Positions 1 to 9,055 of a stretch of DNA of 64,000 bases are shown here, in pieces. Under the pieces are notes generated by a model. It saw only the letters and a list, made by a program, of their open reading frames with translations, searched no databases and was not told where the DNA came from. This stretch comes from Thermomonospora echinospora (GTDB lineage Bacteria; Actinomycetota; Actinomycetes; Streptosporangiales; Streptosporangiaceae): assembly GCF_900108175.1 (NCBI RefSeq), contig NZ_FNVO01000004.1, positions 434,001 through 498,000 of the forward strand. Direction: 5' to 3'. How positions within the stretch are numbered: the first letter of the stretch is position 1; the number at the start of each line of letters is the position of its first letter. The translations under genes were made by a program, and so were the position numbers.

Positions 1-312
1 GCGATCACCTTCAACCCCACTGAAGTCGCCGACAACATGAAGAAGTATGGTGGGTTCATCCCAGGCATCCGTCCGGGCCGGCCCACCGCCGAGTACCTCG
101 ACTACGTGCTGACCCGGATCACCACACCCGGTGCACTGTACCTGGGGCTCGTCTCGTTGATCCCGATGGTCGCCTTCGCTCTTATGGAGGCCACGAACGA
201 CTTCCCGTTCGGCGGGACGAGCATCCTCATCGTCGTCGGCGTCGGACTGGATACCGTGAAGCAGATCGAAAGCCAGCTGCAGCAGCGCAACTACGAGGGC
301 TTCCTCCGGTAG
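1..312 (+). CDS. secY: Preprotein translocase subunit SecY, C-terminal part (5' end outside window)
   Basis: SecY is the central pore of the Sec translocase in the cytoplasmic membrane. The reading frame is open from base 1, so only about the last 103 residues are seen. They start [20 protein letters not shown], a conserved SecY stretch before the last two membrane segments (around [16 protein letters not shown] and [17 protein letters not shown]), and end with the conserved cytoplasmic tail [11 protein letters not shown]. The TAG stop overlaps the GTG start of adk by one base (TAGTG), as expected for translational coupling in the spc operon. The family assignment is firm; nothing can be said about the N-terminal part. 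Confidence 0.97.
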   Translation, partial: AITFNPTEVADNMKKYGGFIPGIRPGRPTAEYLDYVLTRITTPGALYLGLVSLIPMVAFALMEATNDFPFGGTSILIVVGVGLDTVKQIESQLQQRNYEGFLR

Positions 313-965
313 TGCGCATCGTTCTCGTGGGCCCCCCTGGAGCGGGCAAGGGGACACAGGCCCAGTTCATCGCATCTCATCTGTCCGTCCCGAAGATCTC
401 GACAGGTGACATCTTCCGCGCGAACGTCAGCGGCGGGACCGAGCTCGGCCGCAAGGCCAAGCAGTACATGGACCGGGGTGATCTGGTCCCTGACGAGATC
501 ACCATCGCCATGGTCCGGGACCGGCTGGGCGAGGACGACGCCCGGGACGGGTTCCTGCTGGACGGCTTCCCGCGCAACGTGCCGCAGGCGCAGACCCTCA
601 AGAAGATCCTCGACTCCGAGTGGGGCGCCAAGCTGGACTTGGTGCTGGAACTGGTGGTCGACGAGGACGAGGTGGTCCGTCGGCTGTCGGGCCGCCGCAC
701 CTGCGGGCAGTGCGGCAAGATCTGGCACGTCGACTGGGACGACAAGAAGGACGACCTCTGCGACGACTGCGGCGGCCGGCTGTTCCAGCGGGACGACGAC
801 AAGGAGGAGGTCGTCCGGCACCGCCTGGAGGTCTACCAGGAACAGACCGCCCCCCTGGTGTCGTTCTACGCCGATGAGGGCATTCTGGTCGGCATCGACG
901 CGACCGGGCCGGTAGAGGAGGTCACCGAGCGGGCGCTGCAGGCGATCCGCCGGTTCGGCGCTTGA
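312..965 (+). CDS. adk: Adenylate kinase (long form with zinc-type LID)
   Basis: Catalyses ATP + AMP = 2 ADP in the cytosol. The 217-residue product has the P-loop GPPGAGKGT at residues 7-15, the NMP-binding region (STGDIFRAN) and DGFPRN near residue 84. The LID domain carries four cysteines (C131, C134, C150, C153) as two CxxC pairs, the zinc-binding arrangement seen in many Gram-positive enzymes. This is the long form; mycobacterial adenylate kinases are shorter and lack this lid. The GTG start overlaps the secY stop by one base. It lies in the usual secY-adk-map order. Confidence 0.97.
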   Translation: MRIVLVGPPGAGKGTQAQFIASHLSVPKISTGDIFRANVSGGTELGRKAKQYMDRGDLVPDEITIAMVRDRLGEDDARDGFLLDGFPRNVPQAQTLKKILDSEWGAKLDLVLELVVDEDEVVRRLSGRRTCGQCGKIWHVDWDDKKDDLCDDCGGRLFQRDDDKEEVVRHRLEVYQEQTAPLVSFYADEGILVGIDATGPVEEVTERALQAIRRFGA

Positions 966-1028
966 TCACCGTCCGTCGGTTCCGCGAGTGGCCGTATGCC
1001 CGCGGAACCGATGAGAGGGGAAGAACAC

Positions 1029-1850
1029 GTGTGGGGTAGGCGCAGGCGGGGTCCGGCCGTGCAGATCAAGAGCCCGGAGCAGGTGGAGCTGATGCGCGCC
1101 GCCGGGCTGCTGGTGGGACGGACCCTGGAACTGCTGCGGGAGGCGGTCAAGCCCGGCATCACCACCGCCGACCTGGACGCCGTCGCCGAGGACAACATCC
1201 GCTCCCACGGCGGGGTGCCGTCCTTCAAGGGGTACCACGGGTTCCCCGCGACGATCTGCGCCTCGGTGAACGAGGAGATCGTGCACGGCATCCCCAGCCC
1301 CCACAAGGTGCTGCGGGAGGGCGACGTGATCTCCATCGACTGCGGCGCCATCGTGGAGGGCTGGCACGGGGACGCCGCGATCACCGTTCCGGTCGGTGAG
1401 ATCACCGAGGAGCAGCGCAGGCTGCTGGAGGTCACCGAGGCCTCGCTGTGGCACGGCCTGGCGGCCGGCGTGGCGGGAGCGCACCTGACCGACATGTCGC
1501 ACGCGATCGAGTCCTACATCCGCTCTCAGGGGCGCTACGGCATCGTCGAGGGGTACGGCGGGCACGGCATCGGCACCCAGATGCACATGGACCCGCTGAT
1601 CCCCAACCACGGGGCGCCCGGGTACGGGCCGGTCTTGGAGCCCGGCATGTGCTTCGCGGTCGAGCCGATGGTCAACCTCGGTACCAAGGCGACCCGGGAG
1701 CTGGACGACGGCTGGACGGTGGTCACCACCGACGGCCGCCACTCGGCCCACTTCGAGCACACCTTCGCGGTGACGGAGGACGGCCCGCGGGTGCTCACCG
1801 CGCTGGACGAGGGTCGCAGCTGGTTCGCCCGGCTCGGCGTCCGTGCGTAG
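1029..1850 (+). CDS. map: Methionine aminopeptidase, type I
   Basis: Removes the initiator methionine from nascent proteins. Metal ligands of the pita-bread fold are visible: Asp in SIDCGA, Asp in WHGDAA, His in GGHGIG, Glu in AVEPM and Glu in FEHTF. The GTG at 1029 is preferred because GAGAGGGGAAG lies 6-8 bases upstream, giving 273 residues; an in-frame ATG at 996 would add 11 residues but has no good ribosome binding site. The next gene begins 10 bases after the stop. In most relatives infA follows map directly, but here three other genes intervene. Confidence 0.95.
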   Translation: MWGRRRRGPAVQIKSPEQVELMRAAGLLVGRTLELLREAVKPGITTADLDAVAEDNIRSHGGVPSFKGYHGFPATICASVNEEIVHGIPSPHKVLREGDVISIDCGAIVEGWHGDAAITVPVGEITEEQRRLLEVTEASLWHGLAAGVAGAHLTDMSHAIESYIRSQGRYGIVEGYGGHGIGTQMHMDPLIPNHGAPGYGPVLEPGMCFAVEPMVNLGTKATRELDDGWTVVTTDGRHSAHFEHTFAVTEDGPRVLTALDEGRSWFARLGVRA

Positions 1851-1859
1851 GGCGGGCCG

Positions 1860-2303
1860 ATGACGCCTCCAGACCCCGGGATGCGGGCCTCTGACGCCGA
1901 CCGTGACCGGGTGGCCGAGTCGCTGCGCGAGCACTGCGCGGTGGGCAGGATCACCGTGGACGAACTGCAGGAGCGGCTGGAGGCCGTCTACGTCTCCAAG
2001 ACGTTCGGGGAGCTGTCGCGGGTCACCGCCGACCTGCCCGAGGAGGACCTGTACGAGCGGCCGGTGCCGGCGCGCGGGGCCGCCTCCGCCACTGTGGCCA
2101 AGCGCCCGCAGGGCGAGCTCGCCCAGCGCGGGATGCGGGCCGTGTGGGCGACCTGGGCGATGGTCAGCGCGATCAACTTCACCGTCTGGCTGGCGCTGGC
2201 GCTCACCGGCGAGGTCGTCTACCCGTGGTGGATCTGGGTGGCCGGGCCGTGGGGCGCGGTGCTGCTGGCCGGGACGCTCTTCGGCGGCCGACGCCGCCAC
2301 TGA
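1860..2303 (+). CDS. DUF1707 domain membrane protein
   Basis: A 147-residue protein. Residues about 8-60 match the actinobacterial DUF1707 module (MRASDADRDRVAESLREH, then GRITVDELQERL and LPEED), a short helical domain of unknown function often found at the N-terminus of small membrane proteins. Two hydrophobic segments follow (around WAMVSAINFTVWLALALTG and WWIWVAGPWGAVLLAGTLF), so it is probably anchored by two membrane helices. The start could also be the ATG at 1881, where the family usually begins. It follows map by 10 bases and is probably co-transcribed with it. Function unknown. Confidence 0.85.
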   Translation: MTPPDPGMRASDADRDRVAESLREHCAVGRITVDELQERLEAVYVSKTFGELSRVTADLPEEDLYERPVPARGAASATVAKRPQGELAQRGMRAVWATWAMVSAINFTVWLALALTGEVVYPWWIWVAGPWGAVLLAGTLFGGRRRH

Positions 2304-2341
2304 GCCGCCGCCGAGCCGCCGCGCCCCGGAGCCGGCGGACC

Positions 2342-3163
2342 TCAGTCGACGTGCATCAGCGGGCGGTAGTTGCCCGTCGGGACGAAGTGGGAGACCGCCG
2401 GGCGCCCGCCGCCGATGATGTGCACGGCGAACCCGGCCGGCTCACCGGTCACCGCGGCCTGGCCGGGCCTGCTGGTGTCCAGGAAGATCTGCCGGTACGT
2501 GCTGGGGCAGGTGGTGGCGGTGACCCCACCGACGGAGCCGGCCGAGGCCCGGTGCACATGCCCGCTGATCACCCGTTCCACCTGCGGGTGCCGGGCCAGG
2601 ACGGCACCGAACGCGGCCGGGTCGCACAGCGCCAGCTCGTCCAGGAAGCGCACCCCCACCGGGAACGGCGGGTGGTGGGTGGCCACCACCGTGGGCGTGC
2701 CGGGCCCGGCGGCCAGGGCGGCCTCCAGCCAGGCCAGCCGGCCGGCGTCCAGCTCTCCGTGGGCCTGGCCGGGCACGGTCGTGTCGCAGCACACCAGGCG
2801 GATGCCGGCGACCTCGACGGCGTACTGGAAGGGGGCCTGTGGGTCCCGGTCGTCGTGGGCGGCCACCACCGCGACGTGGTCGGCGAACACCGACCGCAGG
2901 GCGGCGCGGTCGTCGTGGTTGCCGGGCAGCGGGAACACCGGCATCGGCAGCGGCGACAGCAGGGCGTGCAGCCGGGCGTACTCGGCGGGCAGCCCGTTGT
3001 CGGTCAGATCCCCGGTGAGCACCAGGCAGTCCGGTCGTTCCGGCAGGGCCAGCAGGCTCGACACGGCGTTGCGCAGGGCGCGGACCGGTCCGGAGCGGTC
3101 GTCGACCTCGCCGTCGGCCCCGACGGCCAGATGGATGTCACTGAGCTGCGCGATGATCGTCAT
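2342..3163 (-). CDS. Metallophosphoesterase (CpdA-like cyclic nucleotide phosphodiesterase family)
   Basis: Calcineurin-like phosphoesterase of 273 residues. All five metal-binding blocks are present in order: QLSDIH near the N-terminus, LTGDLTDNG, LPGNHDDR, ATHHPPFP and ISGHVHR. The closest general match is the class III cyclic nucleotide phosphodiesterase group (CpdA), but the true substrate cannot be read from the sequence. The ATG at 3163 has GGAAGAGGA just upstream; the frame stays open further upstream only by chance. It is on the opposite strand to the ribosomal operon and breaks the usual map-infA neighbourhood. Confidence 0.9.
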   Translation of the reverse strand: MTIIAQLSDIHLAVGADGEVDDRSGPVRALRNAVSSLLALPERPDCLVLTGDLTDNGLPAEYARLHALLSPLPMPVFPLPGNHDDRAALRSVFADHVAVVAAHDDRDPQAPFQYAVEVAGIRLVCCDTTVPGQAHGELDAGRLAWLEAALAAGPGTPTVVATHHPPFPVGVRFLDELALCDPAAFGAVLARHPQVERVISGHVHRASAGSVGGVTATTCPSTYRQIFLDTSRPGQAAVTGEPAGFAVHIIGGGRPAVSHFVPTGNYRPLMHVD

Positions 3164-3279
3164 TGATCCTCTTCCCGATGCGGGACGGCGCGCGCCGTCC
3201 CGCCGATCCGCACCCGCTCCCTCGGGCATGACGCGACGCCCGTGCCGGGCGGGGCCGCCGGGAAGCGATGGTGGCAGGG

Positions 3280-3861
3280 TCAGGCTACGTGCGACAGTAC
3301 GGCCGACAGTGCCGAGGTGACCTCTTCGGGGGCGGGAGCGACCTGCGGCACCACGTCCCGCAGCGCCAGCCAGCCGTTGATGGCCCGTGAGGTGGGGCCG
3401 GCCTCGCGCAGCTGCGGGTCGTGCACGCCGTACCAGGCGGCCACCCGTGACCAGCGCCACAGCCGGTGCCCGGAACTGGTGGTCTCGGAGGCGGGGAAGT
3501 TGCCCGGTCCGCGGGTGCCGCGGATCGACAGCCGCACCGACTCCAGGCTGCGGCCCACCCGCTCGGCGATGTCGCGCATGGACAGCAGCGGGTCGGCCTC
3601 CACCGACAGCACCCGCAGGCCGGGGGCGTCGGCCACCGGCCCCAGCCCCTCCAACTGCTCGATGACCTCCATGATGGCCGCCGACAGCGAGGACGCCTGC
3701 CAGCGGCAGCTCGCCTGGCCGGGCTGCTCGTTCCCGCGCAGCGCCTGCATGTCCCGGACGAACGCCACCGTGACGTTCCCGTAGGTGCGCTGGAACAGCG
3801 GGTCGAGCTCGGCCTCCAGGAGGGGACGGCTGAGGATCAGCTCGAAGTCGTAGTTCGGCAT
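3280..3861 (-). CDS. Putative helix-turn-helix DNA-binding protein
   Basis: A 193-residue protein of unknown function. The N-terminal half has a small alpha/beta look (MPNYDFELILSRPLLEAELD). A candidate helix-turn-helix lies around MRDIAERVGRSLESVRLSIRG, followed by GPGNFP and LWRWSRVAAWYG, a combination I associate with actinobacterial AlpA/MerR-like DNA-binding proteins. It lies 116 bases upstream of the metallophosphoesterase gene on the same strand, so the two may be co-transcribed. The role in binding DNA is inferred from the motif only. Confidence 0.75.
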   Translation of the reverse strand: MPNYDFELILSRPLLEAELDPLFQRTYGNVTVAFVRDMQALRGNEQPGQASCRWQASSLSAAIMEVIEQLEGLGPVADAPGLRVLSVEADPLLSMRDIAERVGRSLESVRLSIRGTRGPGNFPASETTSSGHRLWRWSRVAAWYGVHDPQLREAGPTSRAINGWLALRDVVPQVAPAPEEVTSALSAVLSHVA

Positions 3862-4109
3862 GCCGATCCTCCTCAGACGTCTCCTTCAGGAAAGGTACAA
3901 CGGCCGAGGCGGTAAACTCGGGTGTGGAGCGGTGCCGGCCGTCGAGTCGCCGCCCGATTTCGCGTTTGGCGAGCCGGTGACGTAGACTCCTGAGTCGGTC
4001 CGTTTTCGGTCGCCTGATGTCCCATGCCTTCGAGCCTGGGCGTGGCCGTGTCCTCCCCGTGGGGAGCCGGGCCGCACCCAGACGAACCGAGCAGTGAAGC
4101 GCGGAGGAC

Positions 4110-4331
4110 ATGCCCAAGAAAGAAGGGGCCATCGAGATCGAGGGCACCGTCGTCGAGTCTCTCCCGAACGCCATGTTCCGGGTGGAGCTGGACAACGGGC
4201 ACAAGGTGCTCGCCCACATCAGCGGCAAGATGCGGATGCACTACATCCGGATCCTGCCGGACGACCGGGTCGTCGTGGAGTTGAGCCCCTACGACCTCAC
4301 CCGCGGCCGGATCGTCTACCGCTACAAGTAA
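4110..4331 (+). CDS. infA: Translation initiation factor IF-1
   Basis: IF-1 binds the A site of the 30S subunit during initiation. The 73-residue product is a complete S1/OB-fold protein of the normal length ([20 protein letters not shown] at the start, GRIVYRYK at the end). A GGAGG ribosome binding site sits just before the ATG. It begins the downstream part of the alpha operon. The 248 bases upstream, shared with the divergent HTH gene, should hold its promoter, but I see no convincing -35/-10 pair there. Confidence 0.97.
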   Translation: MPKKEGAIEIEGTVVESLPNAMFRVELDNGHKVLAHISGKMRMHYIRILPDDRVVVELSPYDLTRGRIVYRYK

Positions 4332-4408
4332 CGACACAACACGATCACTGCGGTTGCCTCTCCTCCGTGTGGCAGCGGGGGAGCGACCCTGATCAGTAGG
4401 AGACCACA

Positions 4409-4522
4409 GTGAAGGTCAAGCCGAGCGTCAAGAAGATCTGCAACAAGTGCCGGGTGATCCGCCGTCACGGCCGGGTCATGGTCATCTGCCAGGACCCGCG
4501 GCACAAGCAGCGTCAGGGCTGA
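4409..4522 (+). CDS. rpmJ: Large ribosomal subunit protein bL36 (zinc form)
   Basis: The 37-residue product [20 protein letters not shown] and onward is a complete bL36. It keeps C11, C14, C27 and H32, the zinc-ribbon ligands of the C+ form; zinc-free paralogues lose these. The GTG start follows TAGGAGACC. It lies 77 bases after infA, as in most bacteria. Confidence 0.96.
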   Translation: MKVKPSVKKICNKCRVIRRHGRVMVICQDPRHKQRQG

Positions 4523-4571
4523 CGCGCGACAGACGCGACACGCACAAGCTCATCGCAACCTTCACACGGTC

Positions 4572-4601
4572 GCCGTACGACCTCCTTCGGGGTCGTACGG
4601 C
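4572..4601 (+). terminator. Perfect hairpin between rpmJ and rpsM
   Basis: GCCGTACGACC (4572-4582) is exactly complementary to GGTCGTACGGC (4591-4601) with an 8-base loop. No run of T follows. It lies in an unusually long 186-base gap inside the ribosomal operon. It may be a partial (attenuating) terminator or an RNA-processing or stability element; one of several such hairpins in this operon. Confidence 0.5.
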
Positions 4602-4708
4602 ATGGCTGTGTGTGGGGGACCCCCGGACGGAGGCCGGGGCCGCCGCCCGGGCAGGGGCGGGGAGCGTGATGGGCCAGACCTCCGCGAGCAGAAGGGAACT
4701 GCCCGACG

Positions 4709-5089
4709 ATGGCACGCCTCGTTGGCGTCGACCTCCCGCGCGACAAGCGCCTTGAGGTCGCTCTCACCTACATCTACGGGATCGGCCGGACCCGCGCGCT
4801 GGAGACCCTGCGCGAGACCGGGATCAGCGGCGACCTGCGGGTCCACCAGCTCGGTGACGACGAGCTGGTCCGGCTCCGCGACTGGATCGACGCGAACTAC
4901 AAGATCGAGGGCGACCTGCGCCGTGAGGTGCAGGCCGACATTCGCCGCAAGATCGAGATCGGGTGCTACCAGGGCATCCGGCACCGCCGCGGGCTTCCGG
5001 TGCACGGTCAGCGCACGCAGACCAACGCCCGTACCCGCAAGGGCAAGAAGAAGACCGTGGCCGGCAAGAAGAAGGCCGGCAAGAAGTAG
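4709..5089 (+). CDS. rpsM: Small ribosomal subunit protein uS13
   Basis: S13 sits in the head of the 30S subunit and contacts the P-site tRNA and the B1 bridges. The 126-residue protein has the conserved N-terminus [20 protein letters not shown], the helix-hairpin-helix-like IYGIGRTRA, and the basic tail with [20 protein letters not shown]. An AGAAGGGA motif lies upstream of the ATG. Full length and normal. First gene after the 186-base gap that follows rpmJ. Confidence 0.97.
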   Translation: MARLVGVDLPRDKRLEVALTYIYGIGRTRALETLRETGISGDLRVHQLGDDELVRLRDWIDANYKIEGDLRREVQADIRRKIEIGCYQGIRHRRGLPVHGQRTQTNARTRKGKKKTVAGKKKAGKK

Positions 5090-5134
5090 TCCGGCGCATC
5101 CGGATCGATGACCTCACAGGAGTAGACGCAAGCG

Positions 5135-5536
5135 ATGCCTCCCAGGAGCAAGGTCGGCGCCAAGAAGGTGCGCCGCAAGGAGAAGAAGAACGTCGCCCAC
5201 GGGCACGCCCACATCAAGAGCACGTTCAACAACACGATCGTGTCGATCACCGACCCGAACGGCAACGTGATCTCGTGGGCCTCCTCGGGCCACGTGGGCT
5301 TCAAGGGCTCCCGCAAGTCGACCCCGTTCGCCGCCCAGCAGGCCGCCGAGGCCGCCGCCCGCCGGGCCATGGAGCACGGCATGCGCAAGGTCGACGTCTT
5401 CGTCAAGGGCCCGGGCTCGGGCCGCGAGACCGCCATCCGTTCGCTGCAGGCGACCGGGCTGGAGGTCGGCTCCATCCAGGACGTCACGCCCGTTCCGCAC
5501 AACGGCTGCCGCCCGCCCAAGCGGCGTCGCGTCTGA
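5135..5536 (+). CDS. rpsK: Small ribosomal subunit protein uS11
   Basis: S11 lies on the platform of the 30S subunit near the Shine-Dalgarno helix. The 133-residue sequence contains the hallmark [29 protein letters not shown] and the terminal [12 protein letters not shown]. An AGGAG site precedes the ATG by about 13 bases. Full length. Confidence 0.97.
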   Translation: MPPRSKVGAKKVRRKEKKNVAHGHAHIKSTFNNTIVSITDPNGNVISWASSGHVGFKGSRKSTPFAAQQAAEAAARRAMEHGMRKVDVFVKGPGSGRETAIRSLQATGLEVGSIQDVTPVPHNGCRPPKRRRV

Positions 5537-5555
5537 GCCGGGGGGAGAGAGAAAC

Positions 5556-6185
5556 ATGGCTCGTTACACCGGCGCGGACTGCAAGCTCTGCCGTCGCGAG
5601 AAGATGAAGCTGTTCCTCAAGGGCAGCAAGTGCGAGGGGCCCAAGTGCCCGATCGAGATCCGGCCCTACCCGCCGGGTGAGCACGGTCGCGGCCGCCCCA
5701 AGGAGACCGAGTACCTGCTGCAGCTCCGGGAGAAGCAGAAGGCCCGCCGCATCTACGGCGTCCTGGAGAAGCAGTTCCACAACTACTACGAGCAGGCCAA
5801 CAAGAAGACCGGCAAGACCGGCGACGTGCTGCTGCAGCTGCTGGAGCGGCGGCTGGACAACGTCGTCTACCGGGCCGGCTTCGCCAAGTCCCGGGACATG
5901 GCCCGCCAGCTGATCCGGCACGGCCACTTCCGGGTCAACGGCCGCAAGGTCGACATCCCGTCGTTCCTCGTCAGCGAGAACGACATCATCGAGGTCAAGC
6001 AGAAGTCGCTGGAGTACACGCCGTTCGTGGTCGCCAAGGCCGAGGCCGGCGAGCGTCCGGTCCCGGCGTGGCTGGAGGCCGTCGTCGAGCCGACCATGCG
6101 GATCCTCGTGCACTCCCTCCCGGTCCGGCAGCAGATCGACACGCCGGTCCAGGAGCAGCTGATCGTCGAGCTCTACTCCAAGTAA
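5556..6185 (+). CDS. rpsD: Small ribosomal subunit protein uS4 (zinc-binding type)
   Basis: S4 nucleates 30S assembly by binding 16S rRNA, and in many bacteria represses its own operon. The 209-residue protein has an N-terminal cysteine cluster (C9, C12, C26, C31 in CKLCRRE...SKCEGPKC), which fits the zinc-binding S4 form, and an S4 RNA-binding domain ([29 protein letters not shown]). A GGGGGGAGAG motif precedes the ATG. The operon position before rpoA is standard. Confidence 0.97.
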   Translation: MARYTGADCKLCRREKMKLFLKGSKCEGPKCPIEIRPYPPGEHGRGRPKETEYLLQLREKQKARRIYGVLEKQFHNYYEQANKKTGKTGDVLLQLLERRLDNVVYRAGFAKSRDMARQLIRHGHFRVNGRKVDIPSFLVSENDIIEVKQKSLEYTPFVVAKAEAGERPVPAWLEAVVEPTMRILVHSLPVRQQIDTPVQEQLIVELYSK

Positions 6186-6195
6186 GGGCTCACCG

Positions 6196-6226
6196 CCCGG
6201 GCGGGATGCACCCGCTCCCGCCCGGG
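6196..6226 (+). terminator. Perfect hairpin between rpsD and rpoA
   Basis: CCCGGGCGGGA (6196-6206) pairs exactly with TCCCGCCCGGG (6216-6226), with a 9-base loop and no T run. It lies 11 bases after the rpsD stop and 58 bases before rpoA. Could attenuate or protect the upstream message so that rpoA is set at a different level from the ribosomal protein genes. Confidence 0.5.
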
Positions 6227-6283
6227 TACGCATCATCCGACGACGTCATATAGCGGGCGTCGTGGAACACAAGGGAGCACATC

Positions 6284-7297
6284 ATGCTCATCGCTCAGCG
6301 TCCCACTCTCACCGAGGAGCAGGTCGAGGAGTACCGGTCGCGGTTCACCATCGAGCCGCTGGAGCCGGGCTTCGGTTACACGATCGGCAACTCGCTGCGC
6401 CGCACCCTGCTGTCGTCCATCCCGGGCGCCGCGGTCACCAGCATCCGCATCGAGGGCGTGCTGCACGAGTTCTCCACCGTTCCCGGGGTCAAGGAGGATG
6501 TCACCGACATCATCCTGAACCTCAAGGAGCTGGTGGTCTCCTCCGAGCACGACGAGCCCGTGGTGATGTACCTGCGCAAGCAGGGCCCGGGCGAGGTCAC
6601 CGCCGCCGACATCGCGCCGCCGGCCGGTGTCGAGGTGCACAACCCCGACCTGCACATCGCCACGCTCAACAACAAGGCCAAGCTGGAGATGGAGCTGACC
6701 GTCGAGCGCGGTCGCGGCTACGTCTCGGCGGCCCAGAACAAGCAGCCGGGCCAGGAGATCGGCCGGATCCCGATCGACTCCATCTACTCGCCGGTCCTGA
6801 AGGTCACCTACAAGGTCGAGGCGACCCGAGTCGAGCAGCGCACCGACTTCGACCGCCTGATCATCGACGTGGAGACCAAGCACTCGATGCTGCCCCGCGA
6901 CGCGGTGGCCAGCGCCGGCAAGACCCTGGTCGAGCTGTTCGGGCTGGCCCGCGAGCTGAACGTGGAGGCCGAGGGCATCGACATGGGCCCGTCCCAGGCC
7001 GACGCCGCGCTGGCGGCCGACCTGGCGCTGCCCATCGAGGAGCTCAACCTCACCGTCCGCTCCTACAACTGCCTCAAGCGCGAGGGCATCCACTCGGTCG
7101 GCGAGCTGGTCGCCCGCAGCGAGCAGGACCTGCTGGACATCCGCAACTTCGGCGCCAAGAGCATCGAAGAGGTCAAGCAGAAGCTGAACGACATGGGGCT
7201 GTCGCTGAAGGACTCCCCGCCCGGATTCGACCCGACCGCGGCGGCCGACAGCTACGGCGACGACGACGCCAGCTACGCCGAGACCGAGCAGTACTAG
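6284..7297 (+). CDS. rpoA: DNA-directed RNA polymerase alpha subunit
   Basis: Alpha dimerises to nucleate RNA polymerase assembly and its C-terminal domain contacts UP elements and activators. The 337-residue protein has the alpha-NTD signature ([20 protein letters not shown]) and, after a linker, the alpha-CTD with [20 protein letters not shown] and [10 protein letters not shown]. The tail ends in an acidic and Tyr-containing stretch. AAGGGAG precedes the ATG. Standard position between rpsD and rplQ. Confidence 0.98.
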   Translation: MLIAQRPTLTEEQVEEYRSRFTIEPLEPGFGYTIGNSLRRTLLSSIPGAAVTSIRIEGVLHEFSTVPGVKEDVTDIILNLKELVVSSEHDEPVVMYLRKQGPGEVTAADIAPPAGVEVHNPDLHIATLNNKAKLEMELTVERGRGYVSAAQNKQPGQEIGRIPIDSIYSPVLKVTYKVEATRVEQRTDFDRLIIDVETKHSMLPRDAVASAGKTLVELFGLARELNVEAEGIDMGPSQADAALAADLALPIEELNLTVRSYNCLKREGIHSVGELVARSEQDLLDIRNFGAKSIEEVKQKLNDMGLSLKDSPPGFDPTAAADSYGDDDASYAETEQY

Positions 7298-7307
7298 AGC
7301 CCGCCCG

Positions 7308-7340
7308 GCCCGTGCGCGAGCGCTTCGCCCGCGCACGGGC
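7308..7340 (+). terminator. Perfect hairpin between rpoA and rplQ
   Basis: GCCCGTGCGCG (7308-7318) pairs exactly with CGCGCACGGGC (7330-7340); the loop is 11 bases and no T run follows. It starts 11 bases after the rpoA stop, the same offset as the hairpin after rpsD. Confidence 0.5.
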
Positions 7341-7401
7341 GGTACGGGTGTCGTGAACGAGCCGCCGGTACCTGACACGGCCGGCGCAGGAAGGAACCGC
7401 A

Positions 7402-7992
7402 ATGCCGAAGCCCACCAAGGGAGCCCGCCTCGGCGGCAGCCCCGCGCACGAGCGGCTGATCCTGGCGAACCTCGCCACGTCGCTGTTCGAGCACGGCCGC
7501 ATCACCACCACCGAGGCCAAGGCCCGGCGGGTGCGTCCGTTCGCGGAGAAGCTGATCACCAAGGCCAAGAAGGGCGACCTGCACAACCGCCGGCTGGTGG
7601 CCGAGGTCATCCGCGACAAGAGCGTGGTGCACTCGCTGTTCACCGAGATCGCTCCGGCGTTCGCGGAACGTCCGGGCGGCTACACCCGGATCACCAAGAT
7701 CGGGCCGCGGCGCGGCGACAACGCCCCTATGGCGGTGATCGAGCTGGTGGCCGAGCCGCTGTCGACCGCCACGGTCGGAGCCACCGAGACCAAGGGCGAG
7801 GGCGCAGAGAAGCTCGACCTGACCAAGGCCGACGCTGAGGCGGCCGAGGGCGCCGAGGAGCAGGCGACCGAGGCCAAGGCCGCGGACGCCGAGGCCAAGG
7901 GCGACGAGGACGCCGAGGCCAAGGGCGACGAGGACGCCGAGGCCAAGGGCGACGAGGACGCCAAGGACGCCAAGGACGAGGACGCCAAGTAG
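7402..7992 (+). CDS. rplQ: Large ribosomal subunit protein bL17 with acidic repeat tail
   Basis: L17 is a 50S subunit protein near the tunnel exit. Residues 1 to about 120 are a normal bL17 ([20 protein letters not shown], then [19 protein letters not shown] and [19 protein letters not shown]). The remaining roughly 75 residues are an Ala/Glu/Asp/Lys-rich extension containing three exact-period copies of DAEAKGDE. Actinobacterial L17 proteins often have such tails, but the tandem repeats are notable. AGGAAGG precedes the ATG. A strong hairpin follows the gene. Confidence 0.96.
   Translation: MPKPTKGARLGGSPAHERLILANLATSLFEHGRITTTEAKARRVRPFAEKLITKAKKGDLHNRRLVAEVIRDKSVVHSLFTEIAPAFAERPGGYTRITKIGPRRGDNAPMAVIELVAEPLSTATVGATETKGEGAEKLDLTKADAEAAEGAEEQATEAKAADAEAKGDEDAEAKGDEDAEAKGDEDAKDAKDEDAK
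7885..7956 (+). repeat. Three tandem 24-bp repeats in the rplQ tail
   Basis: Units at 7885-7908, 7909-7932 and 7933-7956, each starting GACGCCGAGGCCAAGGGCGA, encode DAEAKGDE three times in frame. A diverged continuation ([11 protein letters not shown]) follows. Copy number could vary between strains by slippage without breaking the frame. Confidence 0.9.
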
Positions 7993-8022
7993 GCGCGCCG
8001 CGTCCGTTCGGCACGACGTGAC

Positions 8023-8054
8023 GGGCCCGCCGTCCCCGCAGGGGCGGCGGGCCC
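8023..8054 (+). terminator. Terminator-like hairpin after rplQ
   Basis: GGGCCCGCCG plus CCCC (8023-8037, with one bulged T) pairs with GGGGCGGCGGGCCC (8041-8054) around a 3-base loop. CGCTTT follows closely. It lies 31 bases after the rplQ stop and 90 bases before truA, so it probably ends or weakens the ribosomal operon transcript. Confidence 0.65.
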
Positions 8055-8143
8055 GCCGCTTTGCGCCGGCGGGCCGTCCCGCCGGTCCCGGCGGCGGCCC
8101 GCGGCTTCGGAGACAGTGATCGGATGGCCTGGGACGGGAGATC

Positions 8144-9001
8144 ATGACGGCGCTGGTGCGTCTGCGGCTCGACATCGGCTACGACGGCTCGGAGTTCGCC
8201 GGCTGGGCGCGGCAACCCGCGCAGCGCACGGTGCAGGGCGTCATCGAGGAGGCGTTGGGCCGGGTGCTGCGGCTGGATCCGCCGCCCGCGCTGACCGTGG
8301 CGGGCCGCACCGACGCGGGGGTGCACGCCCGCGGCCAGGTCGCCCACGTGGAGGTGCCGGCCGACGCGTACGAGGCGGCCGGCGGGAGGCTGCTGCGGCG
8401 GCTGGCGGGGGTGTTGCCGCCGGACGTGCGGGTGTGGCGGGTCGCGCCCGCCCCAGACGGCTTCGACGCCCGCTTCTCGGCGCTGTCGCGGCGGTACGTC
8501 TACCGGGTCTGTGACGATCCGGTCGGCGTCGACCCGCTGCGCCGGCGGGACGTGCTGTGGCACCCGTGGCCGCTGGACCTGGACCGGATGAACGAGGCGG
8601 CGGCGCTGCTGACGGGCGAGCACGACTTCGCCGCGTTCTGCCGCAGGCGGGAGGGCGCGACCACCATCCGGCGGCTGCTGCGCTACGAGTGGGCGCGCGA
8701 GGAGCCGAGGCTGGCGGCGGCCGCCGTGGAGGCGGACGCGTTCTGCCACTCGATGGTGCGCGCGCTGGTCGGCGCGCTGCTGGTGGTGGGCGACGGGCGG
8801 CGGGATGTGGGCTGGCCCGCCGAGGTGCTGGGCGCCCGCGTCCGGGACTCGGCGGTGAACGTGGCGCCCGCGCACGGGCTGTCCCTGGAGGAGATCCGCT
8901 ATCCCGATGACGCGGATCTGGCCCGCCGGGCTCAGGAGACCCGGCGGGTGCGCACTCTCAGCGTCACGGGCGGCGGCGCGGCCGACGGTCCGGCCTCCTG
9001 A
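8144..9001 (+). CDS. truA: tRNA pseudouridine(38-40) synthase TruA
   Basis: Converts uridines 38-40 in the tRNA anticodon stem to pseudouridine. The 285-residue protein shows [15 protein letters not shown] at the N-terminus and the catalytic block [13 protein letters not shown] with the nucleophilic Asp at residue 57. Later blocks [11 protein letters not shown] and [14 protein letters not shown] match the family. GGGAGATC precedes the ATG. It follows rplQ as in most actinobacteria, though a hairpin separates them. Confidence 0.95.
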   Translation: MTALVRLRLDIGYDGSEFAGWARQPAQRTVQGVIEEALGRVLRLDPPPALTVAGRTDAGVHARGQVAHVEVPADAYEAAGGRLLRRLAGVLPPDVRVWRVAPAPDGFDARFSALSRRYVYRVCDDPVGVDPLRRRDVLWHPWPLDLDRMNEAAALLTGEHDFAAFCRRREGATTIRRLLRYEWAREEPRLAAAAVEADAFCHSMVRALVGALLVVGDGRRDVGWPAEVLGARVRDSAVNVAPAHGLSLEEIRYPDDADLARRAQETRRVRTLSVTGGGAADGPAS

Positions 9002-9055
9002 GGCGCCTGCGGCCCTTTCCGGCGGTCTGGGGCGGTCTCGGGCCCCGCTCGGCCG

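Noticed and set aside
2342-4228. A 628-codon minus-strand frame extending upstream of the phosphoesterase
   Set aside because: Extends through the HTH gene region in another frame; the phosphoesterase has a good start at 3163 with a ribosome binding site.
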